A DNA stretch of 64,000 nt, taken from positions 310,001 through 374,000 of the forward strand of contig NZ_JACSQM010000001.1 of NCBI RefSeq assembly GCF_014836645.1, in the 5' to 3' direction. The DNA is from Fictibacillus norfolkensis. Its GTDB lineage: Bacteria > Bacillota > Bacilli > Bacillales > Fictibacillaceae. The position numbers were made by a program, and so were the translations under genes. This document shows, piece after piece, positions 8,371 to 16,794 of the stretch; the first letter of the stretch is position 1; each line of letters starts with the position of its first letter. The notes under the pieces were generated by a model. The model was not told the origin of the DNA, made no database searches, and saw only the letters and a program-made list of their open reading frames with translations.

Positions 8371-9041
8371 TCTTTGTTCGTCGAAACTGCAGCGTCCTTT
8401 TCCTGCATGTAATCAACCGTTGAAGTCCGATTAGTCTCTTGCATCCACACAAGGTGATGGTACGTTTGTTTTTTCATAGAAACGTATTTTGCTTGCATAA
8501 TGAACAACCAGAAAAGGATGAACAGCGTTGTTTTCAATACATTTTCCGCAGTAAGCGCAGCCGCCTCGATCGGTAGAACATTCACTGAAATACTTGAAAG
8601 CAATCCAATCACAACAGCTCCCAAAATGAACAATGGCTGGTTCGTACGTAAAAATTTCAGTCGATGCTGCAAGTAATTCTGGATGGATACACGTTCTTGA
8701 GCATTGAACTGGAGGTATCTGCTTTTAGCTGATTTGGCATTGGCCACTAAACCTTTAGATCGATCTTTCTTCCAAAGGGATTTCATAAACAGAGTGAATT
8801 CTATATCACTAGCGGGTTCGTTATTCATTTTTCTGTGAATAAAATTATGAGCTTGATAGTAAGTAATTGCGTTCTGTACAAGCCTTAGTAATACGTAGCC
8901 TGTAATGATCGTGAGTGAAAAGACAAACCAAAAAGAGGTCATCGCGCTCTCTGTTAACTCGATGACAGGATTAATAACGGTTTGAATCTGTACCCATATG
9001 ATCTTTGCTGCAAGCGTTAGTATCTCTAGCCATTTTTCCAA
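8352..9041 (-). CDS. Hypothetical membrane protein
   Basis: About 229 residues with hydrophobic helices near residues 35-55, 135-155 and 170-190 and a basic cytoplasmic stretch (residues 70-125). The TTG at 9041 has CGGAGTGA at a good distance; GTG 9050 is an alternative. It is not recognised as a member of any family I can name. Its last codons overlap the glycosylase gene on the opposite strand. Confidence 0.6.
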   Translation of the reverse strand: MEKWLEILTLAAKIIWVQIQTVINPVIELTESAMTSFWFVFSLTIITGYVLLRLVQNAITYYQAHNFIHRKMNNEPASDIEFTLFMKSLWKKDRSKGLVANAKSAKSRYLQFNAQERVSIQNYLQHRLKFLRTNQPLFILGAVVIGLLSSISVNVLPIEAAALTAENVLKTTLFILFWLFIMQAKYVSMKKQTYHHLVWMQETNRTSTVDYMQEKDAAVSTNKENNPAY

Positions 9042-9150
9042 GAAGATCACTCCGAAATTTCATTATGTATCTTCTTATTTTACCATGATTTTGCACCTGT
9101 GCTTACATTTATTTACTCAACATTTGTAAACTAGGGAAATCGGCATACAA

Positions 9151-9186
9151 AAAGGCCGCAGGTAAATGTATCCACCGCGGTCTTTT
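9151..9186 (-). terminator. Terminator of the symporter gene
   Basis: GC-rich stem (GACCGCGG with CCTGCGGCC, imperfect) followed on the minus strand by a T run, 12 bases past the stop. Confidence 0.65.
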
Positions 9187-9197
9187 AACGCAATTAT

Positions 9198-10433
9198 TTA
9201 TGCACTAACTTCTTGTTCACGAGTTCCAAGATGTTTGTCTTCACCTTTATCAACGATTACAGCACAAGCAGCATCACCAGTGATGTTAACAGCTGTTCTA
9301 AGCATATCAAGAAGTCTATCAACACCTAGGATTAAGGCAATACCTTCGACTGGTAATCCTACAGAGTTCAATACCATTGCTAACATGATCAATCCAACTC
9401 CAGGAACACCAGCTGTACCGATACTAGCAAGCACTGCCGTTAAAATAACAGTAAGCATCTGTGTTAATCCTAAGTTAACATCGTATACTTGTGCGATAAA
9501 AATCGTCGCTACACCTTGCATGATAGCTGTTCCATCCATGTTAATCGTTGCACCAAGGGGCTGTACAAACCCACTGATCGATTTTCGAACCCCTAAATTC
9601 TCTTGAGCTGTTTTCATTGAGATCGGAAGAGTTGCATTCGAACTAGACGTACTAAATCCAACAGACATTGCCGGCGCGAATCCCTTAAAGAACCAGAGCG
9701 GGCTCTTCTTTGCGAATAAAGCAATCGAACCTCCATACGCGACAACAGAGTGGATGAATAACGCTAAGATAACTACGCTCATATATAAGCCCATCGCTTT
9801 GATGGCATCCATACCTTGACTACCAACTGCTGAAGCAATCAATGCAAAAGCACCATATGGAGCAAATTTCATAATCAGGTTTACAAGATACATCATAATA
9901 TCGTTACCTTGTTCAATTAGATCCATTATACCTTTTGTTTTGCTGCCTAACATCGTTAGAGCAAATCCTACAAACACGGAGAATGCAATAATTTGAAGCA
10001 TATTTCCTTCTGCCATTGCTTGAATTGGATTAGTAGGAATAATGTTCAGCAAAGTATCTGTTACTGCAGGTGCTTCTTGTTGTTCAAACTTAGCACCTTC
10101 CGTTTTAAAGTCCCCTACACCTGGTTTAAAGACAAGTGCTAAAGCCATTGCGATAATAATCGCAATCGTGGTAGTTCCTAAGAAATAACCAACTGTTTTG
10201 GCACCCACTCTTCCAAGTTTCTTCGGATCACCTAGTCCTGCCGTTCCAAGTACGATAGAGAAGAACACGATCGGAACAACTAACATTTTAATAAGGTTTA
10301 AGAATAATGTCCCTACTGGCTTTAAAACATATTTGTCCAGTGTTGAGAAAGCATCAGGCACGGCTAGATTAAGAATGAGACCAGCAACAACCCCAAGTGC
10401 AAGAGCAATTAAAATTTTTGTAGATAATTTCAT
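9198..10433 (-). CDS. Dicarboxylate/amino-acid:cation symporter (DAACS family)
   Basis: A 411-residue secondary transporter of the GltP/GltT/DctP type that imports acidic amino acids, C4-dicarboxylates or related solutes with Na+ or H+. The serine-rich re-entrant motif GFSTSSSNATLP and the second hairpin motif NMDGTA are present, together with the usual eight helices. ATG 10433 follows AAGGGGG. A c-di-AMP riboswitch with a terminator precedes it, so it should be repressed when c-di-AMP is high. The exact substrate cannot be fixed; TcyP-like cystine transport is also possible. Confidence 0.9.
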   Translation of the reverse strand: MKLSTKILIALALGVVAGLILNLAVPDAFSTLDKYVLKPVGTLFLNLIKMLVVPIVFFSIVLGTAGLGDPKKLGRVGAKTVGYFLGTTTIAIIIAMALALVFKPGVGDFKTEGAKFEQQEAPAVTDTLLNIIPTNPIQAMAEGNMLQIIAFSVFVGFALTMLGSKTKGIMDLIEQGNDIMMYLVNLIMKFAPYGAFALIASAVGSQGMDAIKAMGLYMSVVILALFIHSVVAYGGSIALFAKKSPLWFFKGFAPAMSVGFSTSSSNATLPISMKTAQENLGVRKSISGFVQPLGATINMDGTAIMQGVATIFIAQVYDVNLGLTQMLTVILTAVLASIGTAGVPGVGLIMLAMVLNSVGLPVEGIALILGVDRLLDMLRTAVNITGDAACAVIVDKGEDKHLGTREQEVSA

Positions 10434-10532
10434 AATAAAGTACCCCCTTTGTTAAAATCTTCTCACTATTTAGTGTGCAGTACGTTGAAGAAATTTTATA
10501 CTAATACATGCCCTATTTGTTGCATATAAAAA

Positions 10533-10563
10533 CCCACCGAAAATAGAGAGGATTTTCCGTGGG
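10533..10563 (-). terminator. Riboswitch expression-platform terminator
   Basis: Twelve-base-pair stem (CCCACGGAAAAT/ATTTTCGGTGGG, one G-T pair) followed by five T on the minus strand, between the c-di-AMP aptamer and the symporter start. Confidence 0.85.
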
Positions 10564-10611
10564 AATACACCGCAACACATAGACTGAGCCCATGCATAGA
10601 GTTCTCTCTCC

Positions 10612-10762
10612 AAAAACGCTTACGAGGTTAGCTGTCGGATTAGGAAATTGAGAGTTGTCCCTTTTGTGTATGCACAAATTCATCCCGAGGCTTTATAAGC
10701 CATATCGTGGTTCCCCCGCTTCAAAATATTCTATAGAATAGAACATCCGAATTCAGCGAATC
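10612..10762 (-). promoter_or_regulatory. Cyclic di-AMP riboswitch (ydaO/yuaA type)
   Basis: The minus strand shows the ydaO consensus in order: ATTCGCTGAATTC, GCGGGGGAACC, a GGCTTATAAAGCC hairpin, GGGATGAA, AAGGGACAACTCTC, and the hallmark CCGACAGCTAACCTCGTAAGCG. The 3' terminator at 10533-10563 makes it a transcriptional OFF switch for the symporter. In B. subtilis this class controls K+ transporters (kimA, ktrAB). Here it controls an acidic-amino-acid-type carrier. Confidence 0.93.
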
Positions 10763-10945
10763 ATATATAATATGCTCTAATTTTATCAACATACATAAAT
10801 TCTTGTCAAGAATACTTGCTATGCTTATTTATTCCAATTAATTGTTTCATGATGAATGTTTTTCCATATTCTCACTTCTACCCCATAATCATGTGAGAAA
10901 AAACGAATTATGTATAAGGTTCTATTTTTCAGGGAGGTATTGTAA

Positions 10946-11140
10946 ATGAAAATCGTATTTTATGAAAAAGGTGAATTAAGTATTATCGTTGGAGCATCAA
11001 AACTTAAAGGTGAACTTACGATTGAACAAATAAAGAACGAAAGCGAAAAAAAAGCAAAAGAACTAGGTGAATTACTAGGACGGGAAATCGGATTCTTAAT
11101 CGACATGAACGGTAAATTAGATACTCAATTCAAAAAATAA
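10946..11140 (+). CDS. Small hypothetical protein (64 aa)
   Basis: A 64-residue, charged, probably soluble protein; ATG 10946 follows GGGAGGT. Predicted beta-strands (KIVFYEKGELSIIVGAS) precede a lysine/glutamate-rich helix. No family recognised. It is divergent from the c-di-AMP riboswitch unit and followed by an intergenic repeat. Confidence 0.6.
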   Translation: MKIVFYEKGELSIIVGASKLKGELTIEQIKNESEKKAKELGELLGREIGFLIDMNGKLDTQFKK

Positions 11141-11150
11141 GGCTTTTTTT

Positions 11151-11428
11151 AAACTTTGTTGTTTTTGTAAGTGCGGATTTCCGTTTCATGCTGCTCGCTT
11201 TCCATGGGGCAGGCGGTGAGCCACATTCGTACGTTTCACTTTTAAGTGTCTCACCTATCTAGTTGCAGTGGCTAGCCTCTCGAGGTCAAAAGTTAAATGG
11301 CTCAGAAGACAAAGTGCGCCTTCAAATCCATTCACCTTTTCTTATCGAGGCTGAACGAGCCGCTTCCGCTTTTCGGACTGCCCGCCTGTCCCATAGGAGT
11401 CTCGCAACTTCCACTCCAATCAACAGTC
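11151..11428. repeat. Intergenic repeat element, copy 1 (inverted relative to copy 2)
   Basis: About 275 bases that recur, inverted and roughly 90 percent identical by eye, at 15351-15625. Recognisable blocks include CCTCTCGAGGTCAAAAG, GGCGCACTTTG (as complement) and the outer CTCCAATCAA. Open frames inside it are not genes. The two copies bracket the iron ABC operon. Confidence 0.8.
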
Positions 11429-11485
11429 AAAGAGGTAAATACTAAAAGATTTAAAAACACAATCTTTTAGTAAACAGCCAAAAAT

Positions 11486-11509
11486 AAAAACCGGGATATC
11501 CCGGTTTTT
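11486..11509. terminator. Terminator of the iron ABC operon
   Basis: Perfect inverted repeat AAAAACCGGGAT/ATCCCGGTTTTT flanked by T/A runs, six bases after the ATPase stop. Confidence 0.9.
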
Positions 11510-11514
11510 ATTTT

Positions 11515-12228
11515 TTATACGTATGCTAGTGATAACTTTTCTTTATTCTTCTGCAAAACCATTTCAGGACGCCCTTCATCCTGAATCTTTCCATTGTTCA
11601 TCAGTATGATTCGGTCACCTATGGCACGAGCATCTTCTTCATCATGAGTTACAAAAATAGAAGTGATTCCAGTACGTTTTAAAATTTCCTGCAATTCATC
11701 ACGAATCTGTAATTGAAGCTTAGAATCGAGATTGCTAAAAGGCTCGTCAAACATAATCAAAGATGGGTTTGGAGCCATAGCCCTTGCTAGTGCAACACGC
11801 TGCTGCTGACCGCCGCTCAATTCATAAGGATATCGAGAAGCATAGTCCTCCATGCCTACAATAGCCAATAATTCTTCCATTCGTGCTTGTTTCTGTTTAC
11901 GATTCATTTTTGTTAAGCCAAATTTGATGTTCTTTTCAACTGTCATATGAGGGAACAAAGCATAATCTTGAAAAACTAGACCCACTCCACGTTTTTCCGG
12001 CTGAACAAAACGGAAGTTATCGTTCATGACTGCCTGATCGATCTGTATCGACCCTTTTGATGGCACTTCTAGCCCTGCTATAAGACGAAGTAACGTACTT
12101 TTCCCACTCCCGCTTTCTCCTAAGATCACTGAAACTTCTCCCTGCTTAAAGCTGAGAGATAGGTTTTCAAACAGTGGTTTTTGCGAATTTTTGTAATGAA
12201 AAGTTAAGTTTTTGATTTGAACAAACAT
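11515..12228 (-). CDS. Ferric-iron ABC transporter ATP-binding protein (FbpC-like)
   Basis: 237 residues. Walker A GESGSGKST, signature LSGGQQQR, Walker B SLIMFDEPFSNLD and the switch histidine in FVTHDEED place it in the FbpC/PotA/CysA group. The ATG at 12228 overlaps the permease stop (TAATG) and has AAGGAG upstream, so translation is probably coupled; the frame is open further upstream but that is permease sequence. Third gene of the iron-uptake operon. Confidence 0.88.
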   Translation of the reverse strand: MFVQIKNLTFHYKNSQKPLFENLSLSFKQGEVSVILGESGSGKSTLLRLIAGLEVPSKGSIQIDQAVMNDNFRFVQPEKRGVGLVFQDYALFPHMTVEKNIKFGLTKMNRKQKQARMEELLAIVGMEDYASRYPYELSGGQQQRVALARAMAPNPSLIMFDEPFSNLDSKLQLQIRDELQEILKRTGITSIFVTHDEEDARAIGDRIILMNNGKIQDEGRPEMVLQKNKEKLSLAYV

Positions 12229-13871
12229 TATTTTGGCTCCTTTTCTAAAACTCTGTGTAAAAAGAAGATTGAAAGTGCACTTATACAAATAATTACCATT
12301 GATGAAACAGCGGCTTCATGAATACGTTCATCACTTGCATATTGAAATGTTTTCGTAGCCAACGTATAGAAATTAAAAGGCTGCAGGATAAGAGTAAGAG
12401 GCAGCTCTTTTAAAATATCTACGAAAACAAGGATGAAACCACCAGCAATCGCACCTTTGATCATTTTGATATCAACTTTAAAAAACGTCTTTGTTACTGA
12501 CATCCCTAATGTTCTTGAAGCTTCTGTAAAAACTGTTCCTACTTTATCAAAACCTGATTCGATCGAGTTAAAACCAACAGCAAGAAATCGAACAACATAA
12601 GCAAAGATCAGCATACTAATACTGAGGCTTAGTACAAGGGTTGGCTCTAGTCCAAACCATTCGTACAAGGTTATTACCTTTTCATCTAGTGCGAGGAATA
12701 ATGTAAGGACGCCTATAGCAATTACAGCTCCAGGAATCGAATAGCCTAAAACCGTAATTTTGGAAAACAGCTTCCCGATCCAGCCCTTCGAAAGACGGCT
12801 AAAGTTGGCGATGATTAAGGCGACGATAATAATAAAAACTGAACCTATAGCAGCAACAAAGACTGAGTTCCAAATCAAATCAGCGAATGCAGCACTTAAG
12901 ATCACATCATAAGTCATATACACCCATTGTAAAAGCTGAATAAAAGGAATGGCGAAAGCTAGAGCAAATAAAGAGATAAAAAAAGATAGCACAGCGACCT
13001 TTTTCAAGCCTTTAAGTTCTTTAGGTTGTAACGGACGGACTTTTGAAGTGGAATAGCTATACTGCTTCCTGCCCCTTATTACTTTTTCTAAGATCAAAAT
13101 CAAAACTACGATAAACATCAGAGTACCCGCTAGCTTGATAGCCGAATAGATGTCTCCCATTCCAAACCAAGCTTGAAATATGGCTGTACTAAACGTTTGA
13201 ATACCAAAATATTTAACTACTCCGTAATCGTTAAAGACTTCAAGAATAACAAGACTAACGCCACCAACGATCGCTGCACGTGACACAGGAAGCACAACTT
13301 GTATAAACGTCATGAACGATCCTTTTCCTAACAAACGTGCATTCTCAATCAGTGATGATGACTGATTTTCTAAGAAACTTCTTGTGATGATATATACATA
13401 CGGATAAAGAAACATCGTAAAGATGAAAACAGCACCCGGGATGTTCATGATGTCGAAATACTTCTGATCTACTTTTATACCAAACTGGTTCCTTAATGTC
13501 GTCTGAATGACTCCCGTATAATTTAAAATTCCATGGTACGTATAGGCTCCAATGTATGGCGGGATCGCAAGAGGGAGTATGAGACCCCATTTAAAGAAAC
13601 GATGCATGGGAACTTTATATGCAGAAACGAGCCAAGCCGTACTTACACCGATCAACACTGTGAAAAAGCCTGTAAAACTGACAAGTGTAACAGAATTCAC
13701 GATATAATTTTTCAACATGTATTCTTTAATGTGTTCCCAGTTCTCGTTACTCTCAGCAAATAACTGAATCATGATGAGCAAAGCCGGCAAAAGGATTAAA
13801 GTAGAAAAAATCACACTTAGCAAAGCCCAACTATTTAACTGTGATCTCATTTTTCGAATTAAATACAACAT
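12228..13871 (-). CDS. Ferric-iron ABC transporter permease (fused FbpB-like)
   Basis: About 547 residues with two homologous halves of roughly six helices each, the usual architecture of FbpB/SfuB iron permeases. EAA-type loops occur near ENARLLGKGSFMTFIQVVLP in the first half and EASRTLGMSVTKTFFKVDIK in the second. The start is ambiguous: ATG 13871 or TTG 13868 after GAAGGTG. An intercistronic hairpin separates it from the binding-protein gene. Confidence 0.86.
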   Translation of the reverse strand: MLYLIRKMRSQLNSWALLSVIFSTLILLPALLIMIQLFAESNENWEHIKEYMLKNYIVNSVTLVSFTGFFTVLIGVSTAWLVSAYKVPMHRFFKWGLILPLAIPPYIGAYTYHGILNYTGVIQTTLRNQFGIKVDQKYFDIMNIPGAVFIFTMFLYPYVYIITRSFLENQSSSLIENARLLGKGSFMTFIQVVLPVSRAAIVGGVSLVILEVFNDYGVVKYFGIQTFSTAIFQAWFGMGDIYSAIKLAGTLMFIVVLILILEKVIRGRKQYSYSTSKVRPLQPKELKGLKKVAVLSFFISLFALAFAIPFIQLLQWVYMTYDVILSAAFADLIWNSVFVAAIGSVFIIIVALIIANFSRLSKGWIGKLFSKITVLGYSIPGAVIAIGVLTLFLALDEKVITLYEWFGLEPTLVLSLSISMLIFAYVVRFLAVGFNSIESGFDKVGTVFTEASRTLGMSVTKTFFKVDIKMIKGAIAGGFILVFVDILKELPLTLILQPFNFYTLATKTFQYASDERIHEAAVSSMVIICISALSIFFLHRVLEKEPK

Positions 13872-13927
13872 CTTCACCTTCTTTACTCATCAGCATTGTT
13901 CTCGGTTGTTTGTTTGACATGGAATTA

Positions 13928-13952
13928 GCCGTATCACAAATCGTGATACGGC
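13928..13952 (-). other. Intercistronic hairpin in the iron operon
   Basis: Perfect ten-base-pair stem (GCCGTATCAC/GTGATACGGC, five-base loop) 14 bases past the binding-protein stop. No T run follows, so it looks like an mRNA-stabilising element that would favour excess binding protein, not a terminator. Confidence 0.65.
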
Positions 13953-13965
13953 AAGATATTAACGT

Positions 13966-15048
13966 TTATTTCCAGCTAACTTCATTCATAATTTTAACAG
14001 CATCTGCATTGTTTTCACCTAGCTCAGAAAGGTTAAGATCCTGTTCTTTAAAGTTACCCCAAGATTTTAAGAGCTCTGAAGGTTCAACATCTTTATTAAC
14101 CGGATACTCGTAGTTTGCTTCAGCAAATACTTCTTGAACTTTAGGACTAGACAGATATTCCATTAGTTCAATAGCATTCTCTTTGTTCTTAGCGTGTTTC
14201 GTAACACCTATACCACTAATATTAATGTGAGTACCTGTTGTTTCTTGGTTAGGGAAAAATACGCTTAGCTGTTTAGCAACTTTCACTTCTTCAGGATCTT
14301 CTGAGTTCAGCATCTGACCAAAATAATAAGAGTTCATGATGGCAACATCACCTTCACCTGCAACGATACCCTTCGCTTGGTCACGATCACCGCCTTGAGG
14401 ATCACGAGCCATATTGTTAACGATTCCTTCTGCCCATTTCTTCGCTTCATCTTTTCCATTTAATGAAATAAATGAAGATACTAATGATTGATTGTAGATG
14501 TTTTCAGACGAACGGATCAGTACTTTCCCTTTCCATTTGTCTTCAGTTAATGCTTCATAAGTAGATAGTTCTGACTGATCAACTTTTTTCTTATCGTATA
14601 CGATGACACGTGCACGCTTTGTAAGACCAAACCATTGATTATCTTTATCTCTTAAATTCTCTGGAATGTTTTTATTCAATGTATCACTTTCAACACTTTG
14701 CAGAAGGTCCTTATCTTTTGCCCAGTGTAAACGACCAGCATCAGATGTGAAGAATAGATCTCCTTTTGTTGCTTTTCCTTCTCTAGAAAGACGTTCGATC
14801 AATTCATCATCTTCACCTTTAATAAGGTTGACTTTAATACCAGTTTCTTTTGTAAAATCAGCAAAGATTTTATCATCAACGTCATAATGACGACTTGTAT
14901 ATAAATTTACTTCTCCGCTTTTCTTCTCTTCTTTTTTTGCATCGGTGTTGCTTGAACTAGCACCCTCGTTAGATTTACCACAGCCAGCTAAGACTAAAGC
15001 AGCTAGTAGGACCATTACAACAGCAGTGAAAATATTCTTTTTAAACAT
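13966..15048 (-). CDS. Ferric-iron ABC transporter substrate-binding lipoprotein (FbpA/FutA-like)
   Basis: 360 residues; signal peptide with lipobox LVLAGC (cysteine at 23). The mature part starts VNLYTSRHYDVDD, typical of FbpA/FutA ferric-binding proteins. Other family segments are DLFFTSDAGRLHWA and the Tyr-Tyr pair in AIMNSYYFGQM, which in this family supplies iron ligands. Two Fur boxes precede it, so the operon should be derepressed on iron starvation. First gene of a three-gene unit with the fused permease and ATPase. Confidence 0.92.
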   Translation of the reverse strand: MFKKNIFTAVVMVLLAALVLAGCGKSNEGASSSNTDAKKEEKKSGEVNLYTSRHYDVDDKIFADFTKETGIKVNLIKGEDDELIERLSREGKATKGDLFFTSDAGRLHWAKDKDLLQSVESDTLNKNIPENLRDKDNQWFGLTKRARVIVYDKKKVDQSELSTYEALTEDKWKGKVLIRSSENIYNQSLVSSFISLNGKDEAKKWAEGIVNNMARDPQGGDRDQAKGIVAGEGDVAIMNSYYFGQMLNSEDPEEVKVAKQLSVFFPNQETTGTHINISGIGVTKHAKNKENAIELMEYLSSPKVQEVFAEANYEYPVNKDVEPSELLKSWGNFKEQDLNLSELGENNADAVKIMNEVSWK

Positions 15049-15079
15049 ATGTCAGTTACCCCTTCTATGTATAAGTAAT

Positions 15080-15128
15080 TGAAAACGATTATCAACTCCA
15101 CTTCTAATTATAATGATAATCATTCTCA
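15080..15128 (-). promoter_or_regulatory. Two Fur boxes of the iron ABC operon
   Basis: TGAAAACGATTATCA (15080-15094) and TGATAATCATTCTCA (15114-15128) match the Fur consensus TGATAATNATTATCA at 12 and 13 of 14 defined positions. They lie 32 and 66 bases upstream of the binding-protein start, as expected for repression. Confidence 0.9.
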
Positions 15129-15188
15129 AGTCAATCGTTTTTAAAAAGTTTTTTTAATAGATTACTGCTATTAATTCCTTACCTCCGT

Positions 15189-15290
15189 TGACAGTTGATT
15201 GGAATGGAATGTTCGCGATTCCTCGCCTGCCCCAAGGAAAACCGAGCACCTGAAATAAACTTCTTCCAAAGAGCAAGCAAGTTTATGACA
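15189..15290. repeat. Shortened copy of the intergenic repeat
   Basis: Has the outer end of the repeat (GACAGTTGATTGGAATGGAA) joined directly to its other end (CGCCTGCCCCAAGGAAA through AAGTTTATGACAAC), lacking about 190 central bases. It stands next to full copy 2. Confidence 0.65.
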
Positions 15291-15350
15291 ACAGCGTTTT
15301 AAAACGCTCTTTTCTTATAAGATTGTTGCTTTGAACTGTCACCTTTGAAA

Positions 15351-15625
15351 ATTGATTGGAGTGGAAGGTGCGAGACTCCTACGGGATAGGCGGGCAGTCC
15401 GAAAAGCGGAAGTGGCTCGTTCAGCCTTGACAAGCAAAAGGTGAATGGATTTGAAGGCGCACTTTGCCTTCTGAGCCATTTAACTTTTGACCTCGAGAGG
15501 CTAGCCACTGCAACTAGACAGGTGAGACACTTATACGTGAAACGTACGAATGTGGCTCACCGCCTGCCCCGTGGAAAGCGAGCAGCCTGGAACGGAGATC
15601 AACACTTCCAAAAGCAACAAAGTTT
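15351..15625. repeat. Intergenic repeat element, copy 2
   Basis: Inverted partner of 11151-11428. The block GATTTGAAGGCGCACTTTG and the block CCTCGAGAGGCTAGCCACTG are shared with at most single changes. No coding sequence inside. Confidence 0.8.
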
Positions 15626-15657
15626 ACGACAACAACCTTTTTAAAAGAAATAAAAAA

Positions 15658-15687
15658 ATCTCTTAGAAGTATCAGCTTCTAAGAGAT
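15658..15687 (-). terminator. Terminator of the SGNH hydrolase gene
   Basis: Twelve-base-pair perfect stem (ATCTCTTAGAAG/CTTCTAAGAGAT, six-base loop) that touches the stop codon and is followed by seven T on the minus strand. Confidence 0.88.
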
Positions 15688-16427
15688 CATTCCTGGTTTA
15701 AAGGCTTCCATTGGTTGTAAACCCAGTTTCCTAATCTGTTATATCCTCTTCTATTTGGATGGATAGAATCAGAAAAATACAGTTCTTTCTCCACGTTTTC
15801 ATAAAGTTCAAAGGTGGAAATGTATTTTGTAAGCGTGCTTTCTTTGCTTGCCTCAACAATTGCCTCGTTCCAGGACTTAATACTGTCTGCAGCTGTTGGA
15901 TCGTATTCTTTTCCAAAATAAGGATTATATAGACCTAATACATAGACTGGCGCGAACGAATTGTTTTCACGCACGACTGTCAGTGTTTTACTTAAGTTAT
16001 TTCTTAATTTTTCTTTTCCAAGTACTAATTTTTGTTGAGGCAACTGTCGAAAGTTCCAACCTGCCGCCTTGCGAAAATCATTGGTACCAATAAAAACAAA
16101 GATATGATCCGCTTGTCTTAATGATTTGATCACGACTCCATTATCCAATTGTCTTAACAATTGGTCGGAACGCTGTCCACTGATGCCAAAATTATTAATG
16201 ATTACATTCCTGCCTGTTTGCTGCTGAATATTTCTTTTAACGATTCCAATATATCCTGTTTTGGATGGGTCACCAACTCCGTACGTTAATGAGTCTCCAA
16301 GGGCAACGACCTTTAGGGTTTGTGTATCGCTCGCCCCTTCTGTTTCTCCATAAAATTGAAAGATAAGGAATAGTATGAGGGCTAGTCCTGTACCACCAAT
16401 CAACCATCTTTTTGATACTTTCCGCAC
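15687..16427 (-). CDS. SGNH/GDSL-type esterase, YpmR-like
   Basis: 246 residues with an N-terminal hydrophobic anchor or signal (residues 8-27), so the enzyme acts outside the cytoplasm. SGNH blocks are all visible: GDSLTYG (Ser), NFGISGQRSD (Gly), GTND (Asn) and DSIHPNRRGY (Asp and His). It resembles YpmR of B. subtilis. The substrate, an ester or acetyl group, is unknown. ATG or GTG start at 16427; monocistronic with its own terminator. Confidence 0.85.
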   Translation of the reverse strand: MRKVSKRWLIGGTGLALILFLIFQFYGETEGASDTQTLKVVALGDSLTYGVGDPSKTGYIGIVKRNIQQQTGRNVIINNFGISGQRSDQLLRQLDNGVVIKSLRQADHIFVFIGTNDFRKAAGWNFRQLPQQKLVLGKEKLRNNLSKTLTVVRENNSFAPVYVLGLYNPYFGKEYDPTAADSIKSWNEAIVEASKESTLTKYISTFELYENVEKELYFSDSIHPNRRGYNRLGNWVYNQWKPLNQE

Positions 16428-16501
16428 ATCAAGTCCTCGATTCTAGTTATTGTTATCTTACTTTTTACCATAACGAGGGAAAATATCAAGTAATGAATGT
16501 G

Positions 16502-16660
16502 TTATTTCAAACGATAATCTTCCGATGTAAGCGATGTATCTTCCCAGAGATTCTCTTGATCATAATGATAAGAATCTTTTTTCATAAATGTATGAATCAA
16601 CATAGCAACTCCTCCACACAATAGGCTTGCAGGCACTAAGGTAATTAGAAATCCTGTCAT
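16502..16660 (-). CDS. Small membrane protein (52 aa)
   Basis: A short gene with GGAGGGATGTAT before ATG 16660. The product begins with one hydrophobic helix (residues 3-26, TLVPASLLCGGVAMLIH) and ends with an acidic tail (DQENLWEDTSLTSEDY). Divergent from the TrkA-C gene. Family not recognised. Confidence 0.55.
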   Translation of the reverse strand: MTGFLITLVPASLLCGGVAMLIHTFMKKDSYHYDQENLWEDTSLTSEDYRLK

Positions 16661-16794
16661 ATACATCCCTCCTGTACCAAAACTATATGAGGGGCTATAA
16701 ATGTTTATGAAACGAATAAAATATTTTTATTTCCTCTATATAAATAGAAAATAAGGGTATACAGGTAAAGAAGAATTTTAATGGAGGTGCCTTT

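Noticed and set aside
11263..11445. Open frame inside repeat copy 1 (and its counterpart at 15299-15508)
   Set aside because: Frames fall inside a non-coding repeat, differ between copies and lack ribosome sites.
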